Assembly: GCF_040729435.1 (NCBI RefSeq)
Contig: NZ_CP160398.1
Span: 5,499,001-5,563,000 of the forward strand
Direction of reading: 5' to 3'
DNA from: Pseudomonas sp. HOU2
Lineage (GTDB): Bacteria > Pseudomonadota > Gammaproteobacteria > Pseudomonadales > Pseudomonadaceae
Length of the DNA stretch: 64,000 nt
In this document: positions 38,972 through 47,847 of the stretch, piece by piece
Layout: each line of letters opens with the position of its first letter
Position numbering within the stretch: position 1 is the first letter of the stretch
Program-made: the position numbers and the translations under genes
Notes under the pieces: model-generated
What the model saw: only the letters and a program-made list of their open reading frames with translations
Database searches by the model: none
Told to the model about the DNA's origin: nothing

Positions 38972-39757
38972 ATGGAATTGGCAAATTTCGGCCTGGTGAT
39001 CGCCGGGCTGGTGGTGGGTTTTATTGTCGGTATGACCGGTGTCGGCGGCGGTTCGTTGATGACGCCGATCCTGTTGTGGTTCGGCATCAACCCGGCAACA
39101 GCGGTGGGCACCGACCTGTTGTACGCGGCCATTACCAAATCCAGTGGCGTGCTGGTGCACAAGAAGAACAACAACATCGACTGGGCCATCACCGGCTGGC
39201 TGACCCTCGGCAGCGTGCCGGCTGTGGCGATGACCTTGTGGTTTCTCAGCACGCTGCACACCGCGCCCGAAGCGATGAACGCGATCATCAAACAAGCCCT
39301 GGGCTTTGTGCTGTTCGCCACCGCGTTGGCGATTCTGTTCAAGAAGCGCCTGCTCGAATTCGCTCACAAACGCGCGGGCGGCAATTACAACCCGAGCGGC
39401 GCGCGCCTGAATGTGATGACGGTGATCACCGGGCTGATCCTCGGCACCATGGTCGCCCTGACCTCGATCGGCGCCGGCGCCCTGGGCACGGTCGCGCTGT
39501 TCATCCTCTATCCGCTGCTGCCGACCCGGCGCCTGGTCGGCACCGAAATCGCCCACGCCGTGCCGCTGACCCTGGTTGCCGGTCTGGGCCACGCGAGTAT
39601 GGGCAACATGGACTGGGGCGTGCTGGGCTTTCTGCTGATGGGTTCGTTGCCGGGCATCTGGCTGGGCAGCCACCTGACCGGGCGTATCTCCGACGAATTA
39701 CTGCGCCCGTGCCTGGCGACCATGCTGCTGTTGATCGGCTACAAACTGGCTTTCTGA
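38972..39757 (+). CDS. TSUP (TauE/SafE) family membrane permease
   Basis: The 261-residue protein has about eight hydrophobic segments arranged as two related halves. Each begins with a glycine-rich turn (GFIVGMTGVGGGSLMTPIL; LGTMVALTSIGAGALGTVAL), the signature of the TauE/SafE anion permeases. Members move sulfite, sulfoacetate or related organic anions across the inner membrane. The exact substrate is unknown and no sulfur genes adjoin. ATG 38972 gives the family N-terminus; an upstream ATG at 38915 is possible but adds a non-conserved stretch. Confidence 0.92.
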   Translation: MELANFGLVIAGLVVGFIVGMTGVGGGSLMTPILLWFGINPATAVGTDLLYAAITKSSGVLVHKKNNNIDWAITGWLTLGSVPAVAMTLWFLSTLHTAPEAMNAIIKQALGFVLFATALAILFKKRLLEFAHKRAGGNYNPSGARLNVMTVITGLILGTMVALTSIGAGALGTVALFILYPLLPTRRLVGTEIAHAVPLTLVAGLGHASMGNMDWGVLGFLLMGSLPGIWLGSHLTGRISDELLRPCLATMLLLIGYKLAF

Positions 39758-39841
39758 TGTAGGAGCTGCCGAAGGCTGCGATCTTTTGATCTCCGTTTTT
39801 ACGATCAAGATCAAAAGATCGCAGCCTGAGGCAGCTCCTAC
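39758..39841. repeat. Paired repeat, family E
   Basis: TGTAGGAGCTGCCGAAGGCT and its inverted copy. The right end (CTCCTAC) contains the stop codon of the convergent GNAT gene. Confidence 0.9.
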
Positions 39842-40311
39842 GCTGCGGTATGAAGGATGTTGAATTTCATGACGGTCACCGGCAAATCCTCGTAGACCAG
39901 ATCCTCGACCACCTCCCAACCCAACCCCGCATACAGCGATTGCGCGGCGTCGGTGTACAGATACAGCTGCGGCACTCCCAACGTTTTGGCTTCAGCGACG
40001 ATCCGGTTAACCAGCTGCGAAGCAATTCCGCGTCCGCGTTCTTCGGCTTTCACGTAGACGCCCGCCAGCCACGGCGTCAGTTGCGGGCGGATCTTCATGT
40101 CGCTGTCGATCAGCAGCGCGCCGCCGAGCAACCTGCCGTCTTCAATAGCCACCACCACGCTGGGAATTGCACCCTTGCCACAGGCGGCGCGCATCCGCTC
40201 GGTGCGGGCCTCAAGGGTATCGCCGTCACGGAATTCGCCCCATTCCTTGAAGTTGAGTTCGGCCAGTTCCTCAATCAAATGCGGGTGATCGCACAGGTAA
40301 TCGATGTGCAT
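39838..40311 (-). CDS. GNAT family N-acetyltransferase
   Basis: The 157-residue protein has the acetyl-CoA loop of the GNAT fold (VYVKAEERGRGIASQLVNRI), followed by LYLYTDAAQSLYAGLGWEVV, the usual last part of the fold. The acceptor is unknown. ATG 40311 (MHIDYLCDHP) is the likely start rather than the longer frame to 40359. Its TAG stop falls inside the end of a family E repeat, so the element defines its C-terminus. Confidence 0.88.
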   Translation of the reverse strand: MHIDYLCDHPHLIEELAELNFKEWGEFRDGDTLEARTERMRAACGKGAIPSVVVAIEDGRLLGGALLIDSDMKIRPQLTPWLAGVYVKAEERGRGIASQLVNRIVAEAKTLGVPQLYLYTDAAQSLYAGLGWEVVEDLVYEDLPVTVMKFNILHTAA

Positions 40312-40520
40312 GGGTTGAACTCCATTTCGTGGGCGGAACAGCCAGCCTAATGTGCTCACAAAAGGTAATCAAATCCGCGTCACGATTACGCCGATGCGGT
40401 TGCGCAATGTCGTGGCTGACCTAAGCTTCTGACAAGGCGAAACATATTTGCCGGGCACGACCCCGGAACAATCGCCGCGATGCGCAATCATTAGAGCGTG
40501 GATATCAAAAGGAGATGCGC

Positions 40521-41093
40521 ATGCTCATCAGGTCACTGACCCTGACACTCTTGCTGGCGATTGCCGGCCCCTTGTTCGCCGCTGACAATGACTCGCCCAT
40601 AGCCGGGGATGTGGGACGGGCCCGACCGTTGATCGTAATCGCACAAAGCACCGTCGATCCGGTGTGGGTGGGGTTGAAAAAGTCGCTGGAAGATCCTGCC
40701 AACAAGAAAGGTGTGACTGATCGCAACATCAAGGTTTACACCATCCTCAACATGGCCGGTCAGCTCGATGGCAAAGACCTCGGTCAGCAGGACACCATGG
40801 CTTTGCTACGGTCGCTGAAACTCGGTGCCGGCGCGTACCCGAAAGTGTTCCTGCTGGGCAAGGACGGCGAGGCCAAGCTCTCGGCCTCGGGCGATGAAGC
40901 GAAGTCGGTGGACCTGAAGAAGATCTTCGACACGGTTGATGCATTGCCGGCGAGCGAGAAAGAAATCAGCGCACCGACGGTTGCTGAAACCAAGGCCACG
41001 GCCGCCGAACCTGCAGCCAAGAAAGGCGAGAAGGGCGCCAAGCCAACCAAACCGGCGAAACCGAGCAAGCCACCGGAAATGCCGGATGATTGA
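40521..41093 (+). CDS. Secreted DUF4174-like protein with basic Lys/Pro-rich tail
   Basis: The 190-residue product has a signal peptide (SLTLTLLLAIAGPLFA). A globular part resembles DUF4174 (RPLIVIAQSTVDPVWVGLKK, NIKVYTILNMAGQ, YPKVFLLGKDGEAKL), a thioredoxin-like fold without the CXXC pair. The tail is a low-complexity stretch of Lys, Ala and Pro (PTKPAKPSKPPEMPDD). ATG 40521 is preferred over ATG 40515 because the AAGGAG site directly abuts the latter. Periplasmic; function unknown. A terminator follows. Confidence 0.82.
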   Translation: MLIRSLTLTLLLAIAGPLFAADNDSPIAGDVGRARPLIVIAQSTVDPVWVGLKKSLEDPANKKGVTDRNIKVYTILNMAGQLDGKDLGQQDTMALLRSLKLGAGAYPKVFLLGKDGEAKLSASGDEAKSVDLKKIFDTVDALPASEKEISAPTVAETKATAAEPAAKKGEKGAKPTKPAKPSKPPEMPDD

Positions 41094-41109
41094 TGGCATG
41101 GCCTGATTC

Positions 41110-41148
41110 AAAAAAAATGGGCGAACTCTGCAGGTCGCCCATTTTTAT
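41110..41148. terminator. Bidirectional Rho-independent terminator
   Basis: AATGGGCGA (41116-41124) pairs with TCGCCCATT (41135-41143), with an A-run before and a T-run after, so it works in both directions. It ends the DUF4174 gene. Confidence 0.88.
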
Positions 41149-41154
41149 TGCCCG

Positions 41155-41229
41155 TCAAAAAGATCGCAGCCTTCAGCAGCTCCTACATGGGATCGGTGTA
41201 GGAGCTGCCGAAGGCTGCGATCTTTTGAT
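41155..41229. repeat. Paired repeat, family E, arms in the opposite order
   Basis: Here the GATC-rich ends lie outside (TCAAAAGATCGCAGCC ... GGCTGCGATCTTTTGAT) and the CTCCTACA/TGTAGGAG ends meet in the middle. All other family E pairs in the window have the reverse arrangement. Confidence 0.88.
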
Positions 41230-41231
41230 TT

Positions 41232-42398
41232 TCAGTCGGCTAAAGCGCTGAGGATCGTGTGAGCAATCTTCACCCGCTCCGGAATCGGAAAGTTCTTGTT
41301 CGCCAGAATCACCACGCCGACATCCTTCGACGGCACAAACGCCACGTAACTGCCAAAGCCACCCGTAGACCCGGTTTTGTTCAGCAGCACATTATCCGCC
41401 TGCGGTTGCGGCGGGGTCAGCCACTGCACCTTGTGCGGCTGCATGGCCATTTCCGTGCTGTTGCCGGCCAGCAAACGATCGAGGCTGATCGGGTAACGGT
41501 ACATTTCCCAACCCAGACCCTGAGTCATGTCGCCGACGCTGTAGTAACCGGTGTGGGTGTTGGCGATGGCTTTTTGCAGCGGGGCCTCCAGGCTTGCCGG
41601 TTTCAGGTTGACCTGCACGTAACGCAGCATGTCGGCGGCGCTGGTTTTCACGCCGTAAGCTTCTGAATCCATCGCGCCCGGGGTGACGCGCACCGGTTGG
41701 TTGTTCTTGTCGTAGCCCTGCGCGTACAGGCTCATTTGCGCTTTCGGCACTTGCAGGTAGGTGTGTTGCAGGCCAAGTTTCGGCAGCAGGGTTTCGCTCA
41801 TCGCCTGATCATAGGGCTGGCCAAGGGTCTTGGCGGCGAGATAACCGAACAGGCCCAGGCTCGGGTTGGAGTACAGGCGCTGGCTACCGGCCGGGAAGCT
41901 CGGTTTCCACTGTTGGTAGTAGCCGAGCATCTTGTCCGCCGAATCCCACGGGTCAGGGAATTGCAGCGGCAGGCCGCCGGCGCTGTAGGTGCCCAATTGC
42001 AGCACGCTGATGTTGTCGAAAGCGCTGCCCTTGAGTTCCGGCCAGAGCTGGCTGGCCTTGGTCGACAGGTCCAGTTTGCCGGTCGCCTGCGCATAGCCGG
42101 CCAAGGTCGCGGCGAAGGTTTTGCTCACCGAGCCGATCTCGAACAGGGTGTTTTCGCTGACTTTCTGCCCGGTATCCTTGGCGGCGACGCCGTAATTAAA
42201 GTAATGCGGTTGGCCGTTGATGGTGATAGCCACGGCCAGGCCCGGAACCTGCTGTTGCTGCATCACCGGGGTGACGGCTTTATTCACCAGAGCTTGCAGT
42301 TGCTCGTCGCTCGGCGTGGCAGCCATGCACGCGTTAGCAGCGAAAATTACGCCGAATGCGCTGCAGGAAATGACTTTTCTCGGGTTGATGAAGGACAT
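41232..42398 (-). CDS. ampC: Class C beta-lactamase
   Basis: The 388-residue serine beta-lactamase hydrolyses penicillins and cephalosporins in the periplasm. All class C motifs are present: SVSK with the nucleophile Ser90 and Lys93, YSN (Tyr176, Asn178) and KTG (Lys341). A signal sequence precedes (SCSAFGVIFAANACMA). The start MSFINPRK is preferred to an ATG six codons upstream, which lacks a ribosome-binding site. It is divergent from ampR, which in the family controls it in response to peptidoglycan fragments. Confidence 0.96.
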   Translation of the reverse strand: MSFINPRKVISCSAFGVIFAANACMAATPSDEQLQALVNKAVTPVMQQQQVPGLAVAITINGQPHYFNYGVAAKDTGQKVSENTLFEIGSVSKTFAATLAGYAQATGKLDLSTKASQLWPELKGSAFDNISVLQLGTYSAGGLPLQFPDPWDSADKMLGYYQQWKPSFPAGSQRLYSNPSLGLFGYLAAKTLGQPYDQAMSETLLPKLGLQHTYLQVPKAQMSLYAQGYDKNNQPVRVTPGAMDSEAYGVKTSAADMLRYVQVNLKPASLEAPLQKAIANTHTGYYSVGDMTQGLGWEMYRYPISLDRLLAGNSTEMAMQPHKVQWLTPPQPQADNVLLNKTGSTGGFGSYVAFVPSKDVGVVILANKNFPIPERVKIAHTILSALAD

Positions 42399-42558
42399 GA
42401 GTGAACCACTCTCCATGAGTGTTGAGGGTGATATCCCGCTACACTGCGGGCAATTGAAACGTTGCTCGACTGATCAGCGCCGACAATTTAGGCAGTCTGG
42501 CACTCGTCGACAAACGATGATATTTCGCATGAGCCATTAGAAAAATTTGGGACCTGGC
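42399..42558. promoter_or_regulatory. ampC-ampR divergent control region
   Basis: This 160-base gap separates the two start codons and must hold both promoters and the AmpR operator. The exact LysR-type T-N11-A site could not be pinned; an AT-rich stretch around 42515-42550 nearest ampR is the best place to look. Confidence 0.5.
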
Positions 42559-43431
42559 ATGATTCGACCTCAACTGCCGCTCAATGCGCTGCGCGCATTC
42601 GAAGCCTCGGCGCGGCATCTGAGCTTTACCCGCGCCGCTGTGGAATTGTGCGTGACCCAGGCGGCGGTGAGCCATCAGGTCAAAAGCCTTGAGGCGCAGC
42701 TCAATGTCACCCTGTTCAAACGCCTGCCTCGTGGGCTGATGCTGACCAGTGAAGGGGAGACCCTGTTGCCGGTTTTGACCACCTCATTCGATCACATCGC
42801 GCAGATGCTCGAGCGACTGGCCGGCGGTCAGTATCGGGACATGTTGACCGTGGGTGCCGTCGGAACCTTTGCGGTCGGTTGGCTGCTGCCACGGCTGGCA
42901 GACTTCCAGGCGAAACATCCGCTCATAGATTTGCGCCTGTCGACCAATAACAACCGGGTCGACGTCGCCGCCGAGGGGCTGGATTACGCGATTCGTTTTG
43001 GCGCCGGGGCGTGGCACGGGATCGAGGCAACGCGTCTGCTGGATGCGCCACTGTCGGTGTTGTGCGTGCCGGAAATTGCCCGGCAGTTGCATACCCCGGG
43101 CGATCTGCTGCAACAGCGCTTGCTGCGTTCCTATCGCACCGATGAATGGCCGGAGTGGTTTCATGCCGCAGGCCTGGCGACCCACGCGGCGCCGCCGCAG
43201 AGCATTGTCTTCGATTCGTCGCTGGCGATGATGGAAGCCGCGCTGCAGGGCAGCGGAGTCGCATTGGCACCACCGCTGATGTTCGCCCGGCAACTGGCAG
43301 CGGACGTGATTCGCCAGCCGTTTGCGATTGAAATCACCACCGGCAGTTATTGGCTGACGCGCCTGCAGTCGCGCCCGGAGACGGCGGCAATGCTCGCCTT
43401 CAAAAACTGGCTGCTACAAATCTCTGCCTGA
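42559..43431 (+). CDS. ampR: LysR-family regulator of ampC
   Basis: The 290-residue protein closely follows known AmpR proteins: PLNALRAFEASARHLSFTRA, the helix-turn-helix VTQAAVSHQVKSLEAQL, and KRLPRGLMLTSEGETLLPVL. The effector domain contains LTVGAVGTFAVGWLLPRL. It represses or activates ampC according to bound UDP-muramyl peptides or anhydromuropeptides. ATG 42559 was used; a TTG start 12 bases upstream is less likely. Transcribed divergently from ampC, as usual. Confidence 0.95.
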   Translation: MIRPQLPLNALRAFEASARHLSFTRAAVELCVTQAAVSHQVKSLEAQLNVTLFKRLPRGLMLTSEGETLLPVLTTSFDHIAQMLERLAGGQYRDMLTVGAVGTFAVGWLLPRLADFQAKHPLIDLRLSTNNNRVDVAAEGLDYAIRFGAGAWHGIEATRLLDAPLSVLCVPEIARQLHTPGDLLQQRLLRSYRTDEWPEWFHAAGLATHAAPPQSIVFDSSLAMMEAALQGSGVALAPPLMFARQLAADVIRQPFAIEITTGSYWLTRLQSRPETAAMLAFKNWLLQISA

Positions 43432-43442
43432 CCCAAATCCTT

Positions 43443-43528
43443 TGTAGGAGCTGCCGCAGGCTGCGATCTTTTGACTTTGATTTTTGAAGATCAAGATCAA
43501 AAGATCGCAGCCTGCGGCAGCTCCTACA
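43443..43528. repeat. Paired repeat, family E
   Basis: TGTAGGAGCTGCCGCAGGCT and its inverted copy between the convergent ampR and gudD 3' ends. Confidence 0.9.
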
Positions 43529-43539
43529 GGGGGAAGGCA

Positions 43540-44883
43540 TCAGCGCACCAGACACGGCCGCTTGTTATCGAACGTCCACCCCGGTATCAAACACTGCATC
43601 GCCACGCTGTCATCCCGTGCGCCGAGACCCATGCCTTTGTACAGTTCGTGGGCCTTGGCCACCTGATCCATGTCCAGTTCCACACCCAGCCCCGGTTTCT
43701 GCGGCACTTGCACGCAACCGTCGACAATTTGCAGTGGTGCCTTGGTCAGACGCTGGCCGTCCTGCCAGATCCAGTGCGTGTCGATGGCGGTGATGTCGCC
43801 CGGTGCCGCCGCCGCGACGTGGGTAAACATTGCCAGGGAAATATCGAAGTGGTTGTTGGAGTGTGAGCCCCAGGTCAGGCCCCACTCATGACACAACTGC
43901 GCGACACGTACCGAGCCCTGCATGGTCCAGAAGTGCGGGTCGGCCAACGGAATGTCCACCGACTGCAGCTGAATGGCGTGGCCCATCTCGCGCCAGTCGG
44001 TGGCGATCATGTTGGTCGCCGTCTTCAGCCCAGTGGCGCGGCGGAACTCGGCCATGACTTCACGCCCCGAGTAACCGTTTTCCGCACCGCACGGGTCTTC
44101 GGCGTAAGCCAGCACCTTATGTTGATCGCGGCACAGGCGGATCGCTTCTTTCAGTGACCAGGCGCCGTTCGGATCGAGGGTGATTCGCGCCTCGGGAAAG
44201 CGTTCGGCCAGAGCCGTCACGGCTTCGATTTCCGCGTCGCCACTGAGCACGCCGCCCTTGAGTTTGAAGTCCTGGAAACCGTATTTCGCCTGCGCCGCTT
44301 CGGCCAGACGCACCACCGCTTCGGCGCTCATGGCTTTCTCGTGACGGACGCGGAACCAGTCGTTATCGGCATCCGGTTCGCTGCGGTAGGCGAGGTCGGT
44401 CTCGCGTTGATCGCCGACGTAAAACAGATAACCGAGCATCTTCACTTGGTCGCGTTGCTGGCCTTCGCCGAGCAGCGCCGCGACCGGTACGTCGAGGTGT
44501 TGCCCGAGCAGGTCGAGCAGGGCGGCTTCGAGTCCGGTGACCGCGTGGATGGTGATGCGCAGGTCGAACGTCTGCAGGCCACGGCCGCCGGCGTCACGCT
44601 CGGCGAAGGTCTGGCGCACCTGATTGAGGATCTTCTGATAGTTGCCGATTGTGCTGCCGAGCACCAGGCTGCGGGCATCCTCCAGCGTCTGGCGGATGCG
44701 CTCGCCACCGGGCACTTCACCGACGCCAGTGTGGCCGGCGTTGTCCTTGAGAATGACGATATTGCGGGTGAAAAACGGCCCGTGGGCGCCGCTCAGGTTG
44801 AGCAGCATGCCGTCGTGGCCGGCCACGGGAATCACCTGCATGTCAGTGATGATTGGCGCTTTGGCGGTGTCGTGTGCGGTCAT
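43540..44883 (-). CDS. gudD: Glucarate dehydratase
   Basis: The 447-residue enolase-superfamily enzyme dehydrates D-glucarate (and L-idarate) to 5-keto-4-deoxyglucarate. Active-site residues are recognisable: the KxK pair Lys207/Lys209 (FKLKGG), metal ligands Asp237 (LDPNGAW), Glu262 (AEDPCG) and Asn291 (TNMIATDW), and the base His341 (SHSNNHFD). Length and sequence fit GudD well. ATG 44883 follows AAGGAT. It lies 34 bases after gudP, forming a transport-catabolism operon controlled by the divergent GntR gene. Confidence 0.96.
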   Translation of the reverse strand: MTAHDTAKAPIITDMQVIPVAGHDGMLLNLSGAHGPFFTRNIVILKDNAGHTGVGEVPGGERIRQTLEDARSLVLGSTIGNYQKILNQVRQTFAERDAGGRGLQTFDLRITIHAVTGLEAALLDLLGQHLDVPVAALLGEGQQRDQVKMLGYLFYVGDQRETDLAYRSEPDADNDWFRVRHEKAMSAEAVVRLAEAAQAKYGFQDFKLKGGVLSGDAEIEAVTALAERFPEARITLDPNGAWSLKEAIRLCRDQHKVLAYAEDPCGAENGYSGREVMAEFRRATGLKTATNMIATDWREMGHAIQLQSVDIPLADPHFWTMQGSVRVAQLCHEWGLTWGSHSNNHFDISLAMFTHVAAAAPGDITAIDTHWIWQDGQRLTKAPLQIVDGCVQVPQKPGLGVELDMDQVAKAHELYKGMGLGARDDSVAMQCLIPGWTFDNKRPCLVR

Positions 44884-44917
44884 GTTTTTATCCTTGTCAG
44901 CATCTTTAAAAAGGAAG

Positions 44918-46264
44918 TCATGCGTGCTTTGGCGCGGCCTCGGCCACGGCGAGGTCAGCAGCGTGTTTCGGGGTGGTGCGTGCAGCGAAGACGATGATCG
45001 CGGCGATGATCGAGGTCGCGGCCAGGCCGTAGAGGCCGCCCTGAATCGAGCCGGTGTGTTCTTCGAGCAAGCCGAAGGTGGTCGGCGCGACGAAGCCGCC
45101 GAGGTTGCCCACTGAATTGATCAACGCAATTACTGCCGCGGCGATCCGTGCATCCAGATAGGCCTGCGGAATCGGCCAGAACAAAGACGAGGCGGACTTG
45201 AAGCCCAGCGCGGCAAAACAGATCGCGACAAAGGCGAAGATCGGCCCGCCGGTGGTGGACATGAACATCCCTGCTGCGGCGATCAACAACGCGGTGGCGA
45301 CCCAGGCTTGCTGGTGCTTCCACTTGGCCGAGAAAGCGGCGAAGGCGTACATGCCGACGATCGACAGCAGCCACGGGATCGAATTGAACAGCCCGACCTG
45401 GAAGTCACTCATCTCGCCCATTTTCTTGATGATGCTCGGCAGCCAGAACGTCGCGGCGTAGATGGTCAGTTGAATGAAAAAGTAGATCAGGCAGAACAGG
45501 ATGATTTGCCGGTCCTTGAGCAGTTTGCCCATCGATGGGCGGATCGGCGTCGCGGCTTCGCGGGCCTTCTGTTCATCGTCGATGGCGTTGACCAGTGCGT
45601 CCTGTTCGGCGCGGGTCAGCCATTTCGCGTCGTGGGGTTTGGCGTCGAGCCAGAACCAGACGAACACGCACAGCCCGACGGAAAACATGCCCTCGATGAA
45701 GTACATCCATTGCCAGCCGTGCATGCCGAGGCCGTTGATCTGCAAGAGCAGGCCGGACAACGGGCCGGAAATCAGCGAGGCGACTGCCGATCCGCTGAGG
45801 AAAATCGCGATCGCCTTGCCGCGTTCGGCGCCGGGCAGCCAGCGGGTGAAGTAGTAGATCACCCCGGGAAAGAACCCGGCTTCGGCCACGCCGAGCAGAA
45901 AGCGCAGGATGTAAAAGTGCGTTTCGTTCTGGATGAACGCCATGCCGGCGGCGACCAGGCCCCAGGTAAGCATGATGCGGGTGAGCCAGATGCGCGCGCC
46001 GACTTTCTGCAAAAGCATGTTGGACGGCACTTCGAACAGCGCATAACCGATGAAGAACAGACCGGCGCCGAAGCCGTAGGCGGCAGCCCCGATGCCCAGA
46101 TCATGTTCCATGTGAGTGCGGACGAAACCGATGTTCACCCGGTCAATGTAATTGACGATGAACATGATCACGAAGAGCGGCAGGACGTGGCGTTTCACTT
46201 TCGAGATGGCGGACGCGAGTGTCGAATCGACGCCCTCGTTCATCCCGGAGACGGAGGTTTTCAC
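44918..46264 (-). CDS. gudP: MFS glucarate/galactarate-type transporter (ACS family)
   Basis: The 448-residue, twelve-helix carrier belongs to the anion:cation symporter family: [20 protein letters not shown] at helix 1 and [20 protein letters not shown] at helix 2, then the loop [15 protein letters not shown]. It probably imports D-glucarate for GudD, the next gene. The start is taken as GTG 46264 behind GTGGGAGAAAAA; ATG 46243 and the far-upstream ATG 46333 are less likely. A perfect GntR-type operator lies 84 bases upstream. Confidence 0.92.
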   Translation of the reverse strand: MKTSVSGMNEGVDSTLASAISKVKRHVLPLFVIMFIVNYIDRVNIGFVRTHMEHDLGIGAAAYGFGAGLFFIGYALFEVPSNMLLQKVGARIWLTRIMLTWGLVAAGMAFIQNETHFYILRFLLGVAEAGFFPGVIYYFTRWLPGAERGKAIAIFLSGSAVASLISGPLSGLLLQINGLGMHGWQWMYFIEGMFSVGLCVFVWFWLDAKPHDAKWLTRAEQDALVNAIDDEQKAREAATPIRPSMGKLLKDRQIILFCLIYFFIQLTIYAATFWLPSIIKKMGEMSDFQVGLFNSIPWLLSIVGMYAFAAFSAKWKHQQAWVATALLIAAAGMFMSTTGGPIFAFVAICFAALGFKSASSLFWPIPQAYLDARIAAAVIALINSVGNLGGFVAPTTFGLLEEHTGSIQGGLYGLAATSIIAAIIVFAARTTPKHAADLAVAEAAPKHA

Positions 46265-46347
46265 TTGGTTTTTCTCCCACTGATTATTTTTATGCGGGGT
46301 AGGGCTGAGTGTTGCGTTGTTGATAGACATCATACAACTGAGATTTT

Positions 46348-46358
46348 TTGTCCTACAA
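46348..46358. promoter_or_regulatory. GntR/FadR-type operator in front of gudP
   Basis: TTGTCCTACAA is a perfect palindrome matching the FadR-subfamily pattern TNGTNNNACNA. A half-similar TTGTATGATGT lies ~20 bases nearer gudP. Confidence 0.65.
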
Positions 46359-46534
46359 GTGGGGTATAGCGATTAAATTTGTCTGGTGGGCAGATTTCTT
46401 ATTTCTTTTTGGCGGTTTACCCCGTTTTTGTTGACCTAGATTGCTCGTGTCAGCCGCGTTTCATCGTTTTTCATGTCAACGTTCAAACAGCTCAGCCACC
46501 TTGTCTATTCCGGTTTTTTGAATTTTATTGAATG

Positions 46535-46545
46535 TTGTCATACAA
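46535..46545. promoter_or_regulatory. GntR/FadR-type operator in front of the regulator gene
   Basis: TTGTCATACAA, with the same outer bases as the site at 46348, lies 87 bases before the GntR start codon and suggests autoregulation. Confidence 0.65.
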
Positions 46546-46631
46546 GTTGGTGGCTATTTCAGCACTAAAATCGATCTCGTCAGCCACCGCGCAGTGCTAC
46601 GATCGACAAGCCCCGATGACCGGAACCGATC

Positions 46632-47345
46632 ATGCAAGAAGACCTCGACGCCCCTGCGCCCAAACGTGCACACAACCTCGCACACGATCTGGTGGAGAAA
46701 CTTACCCAGAGCATCCTGCTTGGCCAGTTGTCGCCCGGTGACAAGCTGCCGTCGGAGAACGCCATCGTTCAGGAGCACGGCGTCAGTCGCACGGTGGTGC
46801 GCGAAGCGATTTCCAAGTTGCAGGCCTCGGGCCTGGTCGAGACGCGGCACGGCATCGGCAGTTTCGTCATCGAGCGCGCTGCCGAGCAGGGCTTGCGCCT
46901 GAATGTCGACACCGCGCTCGGACTACGCAGCATTCTGGAATTGCGCATGGGTCTGGAGACACAGGCCGCGGCGCTGGCGGCGCTACGGCGCAGTGAGCAG
47001 CAATTGCTGCAGATGCGTCAGGCGCTGGATGACTATCAGCGTCTGCTGGACAGCAATGACAGTTGTGTCGAGGCTGATCGACGTTTTCATCTGCTGATCG
47101 CCGAGGCCACCGGCAACGTCTGCTTCAGCGAAATCATGCAGCACCTGGGCAGCGCGATGATTCCGCGTCAGCGGCTCAATGCCGCCGAGCGTGGCGCGGC
47201 GGATCTGAGCAAGCTGGGGCAGTTGGCCCATCTGGAGCACGAAGCGATCCTGAATGCGATCAAACGGCAGGATCCGGACGCAGCGCGCGCGGCCATGTGG
47301 CTGCACTTGACCAACAGCCGCGACCGCTTCAGTGCGCAGGGCTGA
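46632..47345 (+). CDS. FadR-subfamily GntR regulator of the glucarate genes
   Basis: The 237-residue protein has an N-terminal winged helix (LPSENAIVQEHGVSRTVVREAI and RHGIGSFV). The C-terminal FCD domain has metal-ligand candidates Asp149, His153, His203 and His225 (EADRRFHLLIAEATGN, AHLEHEAIL, MWLHLTNSRDR). Such regulators sense sugar acids. It is divergent from gudP-gudD, and operator-like palindromes precede both transcription units, so it most likely represses them until glucarate is present (inference). Confidence 0.92.
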   Translation: MQEDLDAPAPKRAHNLAHDLVEKLTQSILLGQLSPGDKLPSENAIVQEHGVSRTVVREAISKLQASGLVETRHGIGSFVIERAAEQGLRLNVDTALGLRSILELRMGLETQAAALAALRRSEQQLLQMRQALDDYQRLLDSNDSCVEADRRFHLLIAEATGNVCFSEIMQHLGSAMIPRQRLNAAERGAADLSKLGQLAHLEHEAILNAIKRQDPDAARAAMWLHLTNSRDRFSAQG

Positions 47346-47437
47346 TGGCCGTTGGTCTGCTCGATAGCACCGCCTGCGCAGGCACGCTTCCAAGCTGTAT
47401 GGCCCGGGTTCTCCGGACCTCCTTGGTGAGGTGTGTC

Positions 47438-47668
47438 ATGGCTAATGATTTGCTGTTTCAAGGTGGTGTGCTACCGACCGATCCGACCCGTCCAGTACCC
47501 GGCACGGATGAGCCGACACTGACCGATCACGATGCGCCGCCGGGCATGAGCCCGGGACGTGATCCGTTGAGTGATGCCGATCGGCCGGAAGACTGGAAGG
47601 ACCCGGCGGCGGACGATGATGTGCCGCCGGCGGATGAGCCGACGCCGTTGTCGGATGATCGCAGATAG
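47438..47668 (+). CDS. Small acidic, disordered protein
   Basis: The 76-residue product is rich in Asp and Pro (GTDEPTLTDHDAPPGMSPGR, DRPEDWKDPAADDDVPPADE), with no membrane segment and probably no fixed fold. ATG 47438 follows TGAGGTGTG, a good ribosome-binding site, and a terminator follows directly, so this is a genuine short gene. I do not recognise the family and no function can be given. Confidence 0.75.
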   Translation: MANDLLFQGGVLPTDPTRPVPGTDEPTLTDHDAPPGMSPGRDPLSDADRPEDWKDPAADDDVPPADEPTPLSDDRR

Positions 47669-47670
47669 TG

Positions 47671-47701
47671 AAAAAAACCGGCCTTGGTGCCGGTTTTTTT
47701 G
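47671..47701. terminator. Bidirectional Rho-independent terminator
   Basis: AAAAACCGGC-CTTGGT-GCCGGTTTTT with A- and T-runs on either side, right after the small acidic gene. Confidence 0.92.
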
Positions 47702-47741
47702 TGGGTGGTCAGTTGCAGTGTGTGTTGTTCATGTGGGCCTC

Positions 47742-47820
47742 ATCGCGGGCAAGCCCGCTCCCACAGTGGTCAGTGGTGTCATGCCGCATGTCCTGTGGGA
47801 GCTGGCTTGCCAGCGATGGC
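47742..47820. repeat. Paired REP element, mixed arms
   Basis: The left arm is CATCGCGGGCAAGCCCGCTCCC; the right arm is of family B (GGGAGCTGGCTTGCCAGCGA). The arms match only in the outer part. Confidence 0.85.
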
Positions 47821-47847
47821 GGCCACAATGTCGCTGAAAATCAGAGA

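Noticed and set aside
46243..46333. Upstream ATG starts for the glucarate transporter
   Set aside because: The residues before GTG 46264 are polar and unlike the family start, and the only good ribosome-binding site (GTGGGAG) precedes the GTG.
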